DNA of 64,000 nt from Zygnema circumcarinatum. Lineage: Eukaryota > Streptophyta > Zygnematophyceae > Zygnematales > Zygnemataceae. Location: positions 1,690,170 through 1,754,169 of the forward strand of contig CM074804.1 in the NCBI GenBank assembly GCA_037447605.1, in the 5' to 3' direction. The stretch's first letter is position 1, and the number at the start of each line of letters is the position of its first letter. Positions 24,720 to 37,600 of this stretch are shown here, one piece after another. A program made the translations under genes and the position numbers. The notes beneath the pieces are model-generated. The model had not been told where the DNA came from and did not search any database. It saw only the letters and a list, made by a program, of their open reading frames with translations.

Positions 24720-27171
24720 TCATACAGGAAATAGATACTCCTTAGGAATCGCAAAAGCGCAAACCCCAAGATAAACCTGTGAAAAAAAAAATAACTTTGA
24801 AATCTAAAAAAACAAGAGATCTTTCATATCCTAAAAATACTAAAAGCCCAAACGACTTGAACGACTATCTGATCCGTGAAAGCCATTGCATGAGCAGCCA
24901 CACGATTTCCTTACAACACCGTAGAAATGAAGGCTTGAAAGTCAGCTTGTTATCGGGAGAAGGGGCGAGGGAAAGTGGGAAAGAATGGGCGTGCGAGAGA
25001 GCCGAGAAAGAAAGAGAGAACCACACTCCATCCTGATCAAATACGGCAATCGCGCAGTTCCCTTACCTTGGTCAGTGTGTGAGAGAGGATTCCTATTGGT
25101 CCAAACATGAGGCAAAGAACCAGCGAATGGCGAGTCTCCAACTTGTGCTGCAACCCATCCAAAAAGACCTGCCTGCCCGCCGCAACAAAAACCAGTCACG
25201 CTTCAGAACAGAGGAGAAATACCCAAGCATGATTACTTTTGAGGAGAGTGCGAAGAAGGAGAGGAAGGGGGAAGAAAAAGGGCAAGGGAGAGTTGGAAAA
25301 AGGAGAAACGCAAAGAGAGAGCGAGAGCGAGAGAGTGAGAGGGGGAGCGGGAGAGAGAGAGAGAGAGATCATTGAGAAGCTGTTCAGAGAAGCTGTTGGT
25401 TTCTACCTCGCAGCAAACAGATCGACCGCCAAAAGATGAATCCAAGCAGAGGCGACGGTCAGCGTGCTGGAAAACATTCTCGTAATTCCGGGCAGCTGGG
25501 CAGATGAAAAAAGGAAAGTCCCATTTTCATGAGCAGGTTGAAGTCAGAATCGTTTAGATGCAGACATAATGCAGATCGCATTTTTAGCTCATACTCATAG
25601 CTGTAAAAATGCTAAAGTTTTCATTAGAATACATTAAAGTCAATTCAAAAGTTACTTTAGTTATGGGTACCTTTCAAGTTTATTTGAGGGCCTTAAAGTT
25701 TTAACCGTACCTCGGGCAGCCAGTACTTGCTGGAAAACATAAGAGGGAGAGTCTCCGGAGTCCAAGAGAGAGAGAGGAGGTAGAGGTAGAGAGAGCCCAA
25801 AACAATGTACGGGATGGAGCTCTCAGCAAACCTGCGAGTCTGGAACATGGAACGATGTACACGTCAGAAGATGAGAGAGCAAGAGAGGGAGAGAACGAAG
25901 AAGAGCGACAGAGAGAGAGAGAGAGAATTGGGGAGAAAAGGAAAGAAAGAGAAGTTGGTGCGGGAGTTGGAGAGGCGACGAAGTGAAGTGAGGGAGACTA
26001 TGGAAAGGTGACGAGGTGGAGAGAAGGGAGTGCAAATGCGGGCGAAAAGGGTTGAGAGAGAAAGTGAAGAGGGAGGCGAGACCTGCTTAAATTAATAAAC
26101 CCATTATGCATTAACATCCTTCACCTAAACATTCGTGACTTTTGTAACATTCAAATAAATTCGTGCTAGTTCATGTGTTGACATATTTAGACTGGTGTAA
26201 AGTTCAAGCTTAAAGGTTAAAGATCAATAACTAACGACTAAAAGAGTAAAGCGCGATAGTATGAAAGCCTTTTTGGAATTCTCACCATCGGCCAATGGGG
26301 AGCAAATATCATTGTGGTGTAGAGCGGCATCACAAAGGCAGTTGCGAATGTGAACAGAGCCGCCGCTACTTGCGCACTCGCTGAAACTAAAGGGACTGAA
26401 AAGTCAAAGATAACTCGACATTCAAATAAATAATTCAGAGGTCGTTTTTATCCCCTTCCTCCATCCTCCCCACCGCCAAAAAAAAAAAAAAAAAAGGGGA
26501 GTGGGGGAGACCGGGGGAGGAGTGGTATTTCTATGTATCTCTGAAGCCTTAATTCTGGAAGGCTTTTAGTTCAAAAACAACCCACTCAAGAAAATGAAAA
26601 AAAAAAAAGGAAACAAGACAGAAAAAATGAAAGAACATTAAGGGGCCCCCAAAAAATGGGAATTCTGCAATTCCTATCACTTTTCGCTCCCCTCCCCCTC
26701 CCACCCTGTTTTTTTTTTTTTTTTTTTTTTGAATTAACTTTTTGAAAGGATACGGCTGGCGCTCACAGCTCCGATTTTCCTACTTCCCTCCCGCATTCCG
26801 TGTGACCCTCCATTCCGTTTCAGCGTCGTTAAGCCTAACCCAAAGAAGGTCCTTCGCCGTAAAACTTGAATACTGCCCCTTGAGGAACCTTCCTGGAAGG
26901 AGCGAATAGCCCAGCTGCTCTTCAGTGGGGGGGGAGCGGACGGCTGGCGTTGCTGTCGAGAGAGCAGCCATGGCTGCTGGCGTGGGAGGGAGGGAGAGAG
27001 TAGAGAGAAAGGCGAGAGAGGACAGTGAGGAAGGTGGGGACCAGAGAGAGTTTTGGAAGCCATGGCCGAGCATGACTGCAGCTTCACTATGTCAGCCATG
27101 GCTATACCCACGAAGGAAGAGGAGCGGCAACCAGCAAGAGAGAGAGATAGAGAGAGAGCTCTATGCAGCAA
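24720..27171 (-). CDS. ABA4: ABA4, neoxanthin synthesis membrane protein (DUF4281)
   Basis: ABA4 is needed to make neoxanthin from violaxanthin in the plastid, the precursor branch of abscisic acid. Six exons (27171-26754, 26380-26286, 25839-25711, 25495-25407, 25172-25067, 24776-24720) give 297 residues; starting at the in-frame ATG at 27099 gives 273. Either way the N-terminal part of about 140 residues is Ser/Arg/Pro-rich and looks like a long transit peptide. The DUF4281 core is clear from memory of the family: [81 protein letters not shown] and GILSHTLTK. Four hydrophobic segments are visible. The family ends soon after this point, and the short last exon fits. Confidence 0.93.
26711..26730. 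repeat. Poly-T run in ABA4 intron 1
   Basis: A T homopolymer just inside intron 1, with a poly-A run at 26478-26495 further along the same intron. Confidence 0.9.
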
Positions 27172-27970
27172 ACGACGAGTTTATCAACTCTTTCAAGCAG
27201 AATTCAGCAGCATGGCTCGGCTCCGGCAGCCATGGCTGCCACCTGGCGAAGCTCAGCTCAGCTGACAGCTTGCATGGAGCTCCGCCTAGGCGGCCATGGC
27301 TTTCAGAATGTAGAGAAGGGGGCACGTGGCGAAATACGGCAGACCTATGCTGGCCTATAAGAGGCTTCCCCGTTGATCCAATCTCTCCCTCCAAAAGTCG
27401 ACCCAATGTGGAGACGAGGGCGAGCCCAACAAAAACCAAAAAGATCAGTTTCCTCCAAACCGCGCTCGCCCTCGCCAATCGCAGCTCGAAAGTGGCGGAG
27501 GCGCGGTGGGAGGAGGCGAAAGATAGAGGGGATCGGGGGGGAGGGGGGGAGGGCGCCACGTAGCAGGTAGGAGGGCCACGGGGACGACACGTGGCGACGC
27601 GCATTGCCCGCGTGGAGTGACCGTCCAGCTCGCAGGGCTGCTTGTATCGGATGGGCTGTGCGATATATCGGGGCATAGGGTCGATGTTAATGGGCACCTC
27701 CGTCACGTAAGGTGACAGAATCCGTTGCCCGTTTTATCCTGTAGTTGCTGCTTCTGCTACTGCTCTTTTTGTCCTTTTCTGGCTTCTCTAAGACCACCAT
27801 TTGAATTTGTCTAGTTGATTTTGGTAGATCATTTGTGAAGGGCCATGGCTTTTTTGGCAAATTTTTAATGACACTCGCATTAACACACACTAGTTAACGA
27901 ATTAATTATTCAATTAACAGACATTGAAACACTCAGACTCCTATGGAGGACCGTTTGGTCAGGCCATGGC
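26963..27970. repeat. Cluster of GCCATGGC palindromes
   Basis: Seven copies of the 8-bp palindrome GCCATGGC within 1 kb over ABA4 exon 1 and its upstream DNA (26967, 27059, 27095, 27229, 27293, 27842, 27963). Two are extended to perfect 16-bp palindromes: 26963-26978 and 27225-27240. Confidence 0.85.
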
Positions 27971-28631
27971 GAAAATCTTCAAGACTATGGCGGCTGAGTA
28001 TTGCTGCATTAGTGTGGGAGAAAGGGGTGTTTCGCAACTAAGGCTATTCTTAACCGTACAAGAATCTGTCAATTTTGGTTAGATTTGCTTTATCACGTGA
28101 GGCAATTATTTGACTAACGATAAATACATGAAATGTTGGAAGAGAACCTTTTAGGTTGATCTGCATGCCGAGTACGAAGAAAAAAAGTAGACTGCATGGG
28201 AGGGGGAAGGGAGGGTGAGAGGGGGGGCGGAGGGGGGAGGTGGAAGGTGCTTCTATGATCGGGAGTAAGGGGGTTCGAAGAAAATCGACACACCACACAA
28301 CTTCATCAGAAGGGTGGACCTGCACACAAGTTGCCACATGGCACGGCCTCGAAACCGTCCCAAAGTTGCAAAGTTGTTGTTTTTCTCCGTCTTACAATAG
28401 CAGTGACAAAAACTAATAACAAATTTGCAATGTGAAGCGTACAGTGGATGATTTTGACCGAATTTTTATTACGTGAGTCCACAAACAGCCATACAAAAAC
28501 AGACAACGAGAAGGATATTGACTGGTAGGCCTCCCATTCACCCAAAGTAATGTAAATCTAATTCCCCAAAACCCAGCAGTCCCATAGACCCTGAACCCCT
28601 AAACCCCTCAGCTTCACTCCTTCCCTTCCCC
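27172..28631. promoter_or_regulatory. ABA4 upstream region and ATRX 3' flank
   Basis: About 1.46 kb. It contains CACGTGGC boxes (27323-27330 and 27588-27595), a GCGCCACGT half-site near 27553, and part of the GCCATGGC cluster. A G-rich tract lies at 28197-28250. Telomere-like CCCTAAACCCCT lies near 28595. No gene is supported. Confidence 0.55.
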
Positions 28632-31600
28632 TTACACATCCCCAGACCTCATCTCGCTGGGCCCCTCGCCACGCCTAACAAAATGAGCTTCAAAGTCTAT
28701 CTTCCCTTGCCCCCCCAAAGGTTGTGCCGAGCTTTCACATACATTATGTACAGAAGTAGAAGCAGAGGATCTGAATTGGCCTAGACCCCTATCCTGATCC
28801 AGACCTGGAGCAGGAGGAGGGGCTGGACCTGCCTGAGGAGGGACCATGAAGTTAGGAAGATGCATGGGACCCTGAGCTTGTCCTGCATGGAATGCTTGAG
28901 CTGCCTGCTCAGCCGCCTTCTCGTTCTCCATCTCCTCCAACACTTCATTCCACGCCGCCTTCTTCTCCTCCTCACTGAGCTTCTCCTCGTCCAGCTCTTG
29001 TAGCAGATGCCCGTGCTCATGGTGGCGCACGATCCACCTGAGCCAATGCAGGGGAGAGAGAGGAAAAATGGAAAGGTTTATTGAAGGGTATGGGAGACGG
29101 GAGCAGGCAGAGAGAGTAGTTGGAAAAAAGTTGGCGAAATGCGATAAGTCTAGCGCCGTTCTGGAAAGTATGGAAACAAAAAAAGGCAGGTGAACGAGTT
29201 CGATTCCGAAATGAGCGAGGCAAGGAATTCCGAGGGAGAAGGAGAGGAGTAGGAGAGGGAGTAAAGGGAGGAGGTTGGGAGTGAGAGAAAGAGAGAAGAG
29301 AAAGTTTAGGAAATACTCACTTTGGTCTGTGCTTCAGAAGCAGCCTTTTCAGGACAACGTCCTTTGGTGGCTTTCCATCGGGTATTATGAAGCCTCGAGC
29401 TCCCCAACTTGAATTTCTCTCCCATACGTTGGGAGTGTCCTTGCCTTCATCCTCTGCCTGCCCGCCAACTGTTACAGAAGGAGGTCCGTTCCCAGTGTCA
29501 CCTGTTTCTCCAGTCCTCTTTATGCCTTCATCTGGGTCACCACTATGACAAAGCGGGGTTGTGAATTTTTTAAGCACAGATTCCGGAACGATTTCTGTTA
29601 AGCTTCCGCCCTTGTTGCTATGTGTCTCTGAAACATGTTGCAGGTCTCCACTGCTCTCTCCAACTGCCTCTCCCGCAGATGGGCAGCTCCGTTGAGGAGG
29701 AGCGTCGGTCTCCCGAAAAGGTGACAGATTTTCCCAATCCAACTCGTCGAACTGAAAGTCGTCACCATCCTCATCCAAGTGAAACAAGACTTCAAGATCG
29801 GCATTTGTGAAGTGCCGGGCCACGTGATGGGAGTCAACTACCCTTGCTGCTAGGCCTTCCTTGCTCACCTGCATGCACGGAGGACGAAGGGAATTGACAG
29901 AGGGTAATTAACGGAGATGGTAAACATGTCAATCAGGTAATGTAGTAAAAGGGTAAACCGGTAACCTACCTACCGCTCCGGTCCCGCTTCTACCTCCCGC
30001 TCTTTCTCTCTTTCTATGTCATGTAAAGCCGAACCGGGAATTCAACGAGCAAACAAAGTCAAGCACGATGAGGTAATGGAACTCAATAAACGACCAGCAC
30101 GACTATCAAACATTGGAACAGTTTGTTAAAATTAAGAACGAAGGGCAGTGGCTACAGGATACAAAAGCGTACCTGTCGATGATAGACCTTCTCCTCTATC
30201 GTCCCATAAGATACCAAGCGATAAGCAACGACTTCTTTTGTTTGCCCAAACCTGCCATGAGCAATGCCATTCACGTGGTTTACGCCATCACATAAGAAAA
30301 GCATCTGTACACATAGAAAGTTTGACGAATCTTCACGCTTTACCCTCTCTCTTCTCTATAGAAGAAGAGACGGGAGAGTAAAGCTGGCTAAGGAAGGCGG
30401 AAGGAAGAGAGTAGGGAAAGGAGGGAGGATGGGAGGCCAAGGAGGGAGGGCAGAGAGGTTACAAACCTCCAGACTCTGTAGACAGCTTGCAGGTCATGAG
30501 TAGGGTTCCATCCTCCATCCATGAGTACAACACGGTTTGCTGCAGTAAGGTTGATGCCCACCCCCCCTGCCCTTGTGGAGATGAGCATACACGTCACAGT
30601 CGCATTCCTTGGATCATTGAAGCGATCCACCAGCTTTTGCCTCTTCCTTGAAGGTACAGTGCCGTCAATCCTGCGGAGATGCGGGTGACGAAATGTAGAA
30701 TGGAAATTGAGAATTGACAAGAAGGAGCCGAGGAAAAACTTCAAAGCGATAATATGGCTTTGATACACGCCCTCTTCACGAAAAAATTCTCAGGTAATTC
30801 TAACAGCAATGAGAATGCATCTGAAAACAACGAGGGCACTGCTATTGTTTCGTGAGATCTTACCTGTAATATTCGTGGTTTTTTCTCCATCCCTGCTTCC
30901 CTTCGTTGGTAAAAGTTGAGAGGAAATCTTCGATCATGTTAAGTGTGTGAAGGCTGTGGCTGAAAATCAACACTTTTTCCGCTGCTTTAGTGGTCTGCTC
31001 CAGAATGTCCATGAGAACGACCATTTTCCCCGAATGTCGTAAGTGACAGCCAGGTTGTGCAGCTAGTATCTTCTCCCACCAGTTCTGCGTAATCTGGGAG
31101 GACAGTGAGAAAGAGAGTGAGAGCAAGGAAAGGAGAGCGTTGAAAACTCACCTGCCGATCATATGCTATGTTCATGATTGGCTCCAAAAACGTCACTGTG
31201 AATCACTGTGAACAAAGCAACATACCTCTGAGCTCTTCTTGATAAACTGAGGTGTAACATCTACGGGATTGAGGCCAGCTTGTCCCTGAAGGACTTCATC
31301 CATATCATTTTCTGTAGAGCCCAATAGAGACAGAAACATAGGGTTACATGTTTCAATTAGCTAATGGAACAGCCTTGTCCTGGCAGTTGCCAAAATGGTG
31401 GTAGAAAGGTAGCAAGGTAGACAGCTGATACCAGACTTTGCGAGTCAGTCGAGTTTTCACGGGAGATTACCCTGTAGGTTTTTACAGCTATCATATATAC
31501 TTGATGGCTTGATGGCTTTTTGGGCATGTCTTTTGCCACCGACACTGCATGTGCAAGGAACGAACCGAGAGTACAGTACCTGGCTTGTCCCCATCATTCT

Positions 31601-34600
31601 CTGACGAGCTCTTTTGATCTGCTTCATTCCCTCCATCCTCAACAGGCTCCTGCTTTTGACTTCTACGAAGCAGGTCCGGATGGTTGCAGATCTGCATATC
31701 ACATACACCCCTCAGTATTTTCGACCAAGGCTCAGGCGTGAAAAAACAAAGGGTGATATGACCAGAGTTGATGATGTACTCCGAAAACGCCTTTCAAAAT
31801 GACAGGATTAGTATTTGCACTCGCATGATTCTGACTTATGCAATGTCAACCTCCAGAGCATGGAGAATACAAAAGTAAGAACGTTAGGTAGAAGAGGGGA
31901 ACGAAACGTAAGGAAAAAAAGGTACAGATATCCTCACCTTGATAGCTTCTGAATAAACTGTCATGACGTCCACTCCAGCGCCCGATCTAGTAGTTGACTG
32001 CCTTACTTTCTTCCAAAACTGATTATAAAGCACCCTCTGTAAAGGACTCAATCGTACGGCCACCACATAGACGTGCTTCGCCGGAAGAAACTTCTCCAAA
32101 AAATTGCTGCCCCTCCTTTGAACGAACCCACGGAGTTGCTGGCTGAGGGCGTAAATGCGTCTCTTCATTCTTTGTGCATCCTTTCGGTCTGCATCTCTCT
32201 GCTGGCCTCGCTTTATAGGATTTTCATACCTGTGAATGCAAAGAAGCGCAAACGTACCAGATGAATCGATATCTATTACTTTTGCTAGTAACCAAGTCGA
32301 ATGAGCCGTTTCATTTAACCCTGACAGGGTTTAAAACCTAAAACCTCCTACGCGTGGATGTCAAGCCTTACTTACATAGTGGGAATTGTTTAATAGCTTC
32401 TGAAAACATTTCAATCATTTCGAACCACTTGCAGGTGTATCAATGGTACGACTTCTAATGAGTACAACTGCAACGCTCTCCCCTCTCGTTTCTCCTCACC
32501 ATCTTGCCCTCCCTGTTCCGATCGTCCTACCATACCTCCAGTTCTCTATGACTTTCTTCTTCACTACTCTCATATCCTGGCCTCTCTAATCTCCCTTACT
32601 GGAAATGCTCAATAACTAGGTAGCTAACACAAGGCTCAATAATGGTGAACGGGAACAGCAAGCCAGTGAGGCTAGTTCAGAGCATTTTCATGAAATCAGT
32701 CACATCACTCACCTGTTTCTGAACTCCTTCAGACTACCAAGATGTCCTCTCCTAACAAAATCCACCATCTGCAACGGAACCAAGGGAGGGAATTTAAAAC
32801 ACAAAGGTTGGCTATAAATTTTAAGAAATCCCCGGAATAAGAGAAACCCAAACAATCGAAATAGATCCTGGTAGCTCTTAAATTAAACGTTTGGAATACT
32901 CACGCAGAAGTACTCGGTCAGGTTGTTCTGAAGTGGCGAGCCGGTTAACGCAATCTTTCTTTTTGTGCTTACATCTCCTAATGCCTTGGTGATTTGAGCT
33001 TGTGGGTTCTTGATCAAGTGGGCCTCATCGCAAATCAGAAGGCTTGGACCAGGATCCTGCACACAATGTACAATCCATGCTCCTACGTTTTCAGATCCAC
33101 ACAAGTACAAGCGTCAATGCGTGTCCTATGCTAAGGTCCGATACAGAGCCCTCCTGTCTCATCTCCCCTCTCCCCTTCCAAGCAGCATCACATGCATCTA
33201 TCCCAAACTTAATATCTTGAACAGAAAACGGGGATGATGAGGGGAACAAGTAATTTGAACGGACTAACATGGACCAGAATGAACCAAGCACTACATCACA
33301 ACTGATTAGAACAATTCCTGAACGGTTCCTGACCTGACGATTCCTAGAACAACATATTGCCAGTCTAGCTCAGTCTCAAACACTCACGAGCAAAATCTGT
33401 CATTGCCAATAACCATAGCTCATATGAAACATCCTGACACTCTTTCCACTCCTTCCATTCAGGATAATTATACCAAATTACAAAATGCAAGCACAGTTAG
33501 CTAAGGAGATATACCACAAGCGTCTTCCAAAAAGAATCCCTTGCTTTTCTCTCCTTTAGTATCTTCCCAGTCGACAAATTTAAGAATGTGGTGTAACCCA
33601 TTAGAAAGACTCCACCATCGTTGTGCCATTTCTCTGCATGCGCTGCTAAATCCTCTTCACACCTGAAAGCATGAAAAGATCAACACAAAAATTAGTTCAA
33701 CAAATCACAGTTGTTAGACAACAGGGCAAAAAGAAATTGTCAAAGCACGACTTCAAAACTCGATCACACGACCCGATCCTTAAATTACCTCTTGATATCT
33801 TCCAGCATGTAAACATGGATGGCTTTCTTCAGTCCTGACTGCCACTTCTGAAACTCGTTCTTCCAATTGAAAAGAACGTTGGCGGGTACAACAATCAGCA
33901 CAGTCTTCAGCTCCAACACCGCGTGATTGAGGACAGTGTGGAGAAATGCAACCACCTGAAAAGGCCAGACAGATATAGACTGAGAAAGGACAAAATCTAT
34001 TTTTTCTTAATAAAAGGAAAGCCTTCATATTTTCATTCTTACATGAGTCACAAGAGGAGCTCATGCCGATGTTCATTGCCTGAGTATTCCGATTTCCATA
34101 CTGGGATGATGATCACGAACAGTAAACAGCCAAAGTTGATCCAACCGATGAGGTATATAAGGGTCCGTAGGGGGCCTAAACCAGTGGAAATCTTGCCTGT
34201 AATGTCTTTCCCAGACCCATACAATGTGCAAGGATGCAGCCGACTCCTTCGTCTCCATCCTTTACTTTTTGCACCGATTCAATGCAGTTGTTCCACATGA
34301 ATCGAATACCTTCAACCTGAAACCAAATAGAAATATTGAAGAATCATTGTAGAAGTTCAACAAGTAATGTCTTTGAGCGCATTAAAATCGCCATTACAAA
34401 AAAAAATACAGGTCGAGCAGTGCGCCTGAAAGCTCAGTGATTTGAAATATGAATCACAAAAAGAATTATCTGAACATGATGATCTACATACCCCTTTTTT
34501 TTCTTTTTTAAAGATTGCTCTCCCTATGCCCTTGTGAATGCATAAAACTTGGTTTGCAGCAAACCTGATGACGCTTCAGCTGCTTCGAGAGCTGGGGATC

Positions 34601-37600
34601 GATTCTGATGCGGTCTTCATTATCGTCTCGAGCCTTGTTGATGGAGATTCCCTTCTGCGGATCGTCTTCTTCCTCGTCATACCCTTCTACTGAACCGTCA
34701 CCCTGAACTGAGGGATTCCACTTCCTTTTCCTCGCTCTAATCGCACGCTCTGCTGCCTTGGCTGTGCGTAAAGCGATTCTCTCTTGTCGTTCCTGCCGGA
34801 CACAAAGAAAAACCGACAAGCAGATAGATATTCAAGTCAGAGACCTCCATTAATATGAACATGCACGAAGAAAACTTTTCATACGGAGTAAATATGCCCC
34901 CTCTCACCTGCATAGATTTATATTTCAGAGGAACAACTTAAGGGCAATAGAAACAAGGGCGAAAGGTAGGTGGTGTACCTCTTCCAGCGACTGTTTCAAC
35001 TGCACCTCCTGACTCTGATCCATTATTTTCCTCAGCTTCTTCTTGTTCGACCTGTCATGCTCACAAGGTCTTGCTCCTAGCATTAGAACAGATATCCGGC
35101 CACCATCTAGTTTCAGAACATGCACAAGCCATGGAGTGGAGATCAAAGAATCCTCGAAAGCCAACTAATTTCCAGTATAGGACAACATGTAAGTCGTGCA
35201 TTCGTTGTCCGAGGTCAGCATATCAGTCAAAATCACACATACATGTCTAGCCAGGACGACATAGAGGGTAAGGTGCTCACTTGTGAGAGACGTTCTCTTC
35301 ATTCTCATCTTGCTCTAACAAAGTTTTCCGCTCCTCTGCCATCCTGTAGCTCATTTGAAGCGTAGACAACGTATCTGTACTGCATAGGTAGCATTTCCAA
35401 AGTGGCTTCTCTGCTATTGCCAGCTCCTTCAAGCCAAAGTTTCTCTTCATGCATTGTACACAAAAAACGAAATTGCAAGGCTTTTCCGAGTTATCACAAA
35501 GAACGAGAGTTTTGCTTTGGGCACACCATCGACATTCTTCTTCAACTCCGGCCACATCCTGAATAAACAGTCCAGAAAAGAGGAGGGAAAGTTTTAAGTC
35601 ATGGATCAGCTTGAAGGTAGCAGGGGGTAAACTCGCCTAGACTATTGAAATATAATAGACACACAAGGAATGACAAGGAACAATATAAAAGTTTCCATTA
35701 AAGTATTAATTGTCCTCCGAGGCTGTACCTTTGTGAATTCATTGGCTGCATATCGGGCCAAACACATAGGACAGATCGATACACCAAGTAGAGGATGTTT
35801 TCTGATATCTGCAAGCTTTTGCGATTCTCCACAAGCTGTGCATAAAAACTTCTCCTGTCCAAGTCCCAATACAAGCACAGGCACCTTACAAGAATAAGTT
35901 GGATTCGTGACACAATTTGCAGCAGACATAAGCGCCAATGCAATGCTTGTTGGTTTAATCCAAACTTAAGTCATTACAACGTGAATGCAAATAGCCATCC
36001 AGCAGACACAGACATCAAAACTTATGACTAGCTCAATCTGATAGGTATTGCTTCTGATGCATGCAACGCTTTATCTGAGTCTTGGAAACGTGAAATGAGA
36101 GACTTCGCACAAAATGCAAAAGTAAAATGAAACAGGAAAGCATAAGGAGCAATGTTACCTCTTCCAAAGCCCGCTTTGGATGTAACTTCTCACTAGGCGT
36201 CTTGTCGGACAGCGATTTCCTCGCCCTCCTCCTCTGCCTGCCAGATTCACAAAAACGGATAACACAAATACTTACAAATGTACACCGCCCAAAACTACAC
36301 ATCTATCTAGCTGAAATAAGACTGTGATGAACTATGTAATCATATTTTTGAATGGGTTGAAAAACCGAAATCAAAAAAATATGTCGGACACTCCTACTTA
36401 GGCCTTGAAAACACTCAAACAGAAGTTGTAATCCAGCTTAATGGTGTGAACTCACGGGCCGGTTAGCTTCCTTGACTCCCCATTCCACTCCACAAGTTTT
36501 TTCTGCACTTCTTCTGCCTCTTTGTAGCGTGATCGAAGGGAGCTTATTGCAGCCGGATTGCAGACAAAGCACTGCCAATGATCTTCAAAAATGTCTTTCA
36601 ATGCTTCCTTTCCGAAATTCCGAATAACACATTCTTCACAGAAAACTTTACTGCAGGTCTTCTCAAAAGTATCACATATGATGACACTCCCACCCAGCGC
36701 GCACCATCTGCAGTCATCTTCGACTCCAAACTCATCCTGCAACAGACACGAAGCGTAACATTATACAATTGCCAGCCTTTGAGGAGGCCAGACAGAGTAT
36801 TGGTCCAGACAAGAAATTGGAAATCGTAGTTACCTATTAAACTTAAATCTAGGTTCTTTACATCAAGAACTGGCAATTTTCTCTACATTGACTTCTCTCC
36901 AACTTTTGTTTGATTTTCATGACCAAATCGATTAGAGAATGTAGAGTTCCCGCTGAGTCTCACCTTCTTGAACTGGTCCTTGTTATATCGATTCACGCAC
37001 GAGCGACAGACCAGCACTTCAAGCAAAGGATGCTTGTGAATATGTAGAGCTGACAGAAATTTTCCGCACGCAGTACACATGAAGTCCTCGGCTTTAGGTG
37101 CTTCCAGCCCCTCTTGGGGCCGCCCAGGTCCAGCGTCATGTGTGCAGTCCTGGCTGCTACTGCAAGTTTGCTTTGATACGTCATGATCTGGTGAGGCAAT
37201 TGACCGAAAAAGGATCTCTGTTGTAGGATCCATGTCAACCTCTTTTTCACCATCACTATTCAACTCAACTACCTTCTGTGCAGCTGCATTTGCTGCAAAC
37301 TTTGGAGTCTGATCTCTTTGTATAATCCGTCTAGATCTACGCAAACTTTGTTGGCTATCATCAGAAAAGATGGCAAGTTCACGACCTGACGGGTTTTCCG
37401 GGGTGCACTCTTCACTGTTCTTCTTACTTTCTTGATATTTTGCTGCCCGTAGATATTCGTTTGCAAGCTCTTCCTTTTCTATACATCCTCGACAGTTTCC
37501 TCCCATCTTCTCTATGGAGACTCGCAGTAGTGAAACAGGAGTGTTCATCAGAACAGAGAAAAAATCATCAGGAATATCCATGGACTGCCCTGTCGACTGA

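Noticed and set aside
26925-27563. 212-residue plus-strand ORF across the ABA4 start
   Set aside because: Antisense to the ABA4 transit-peptide exon and its promoter; no motif.
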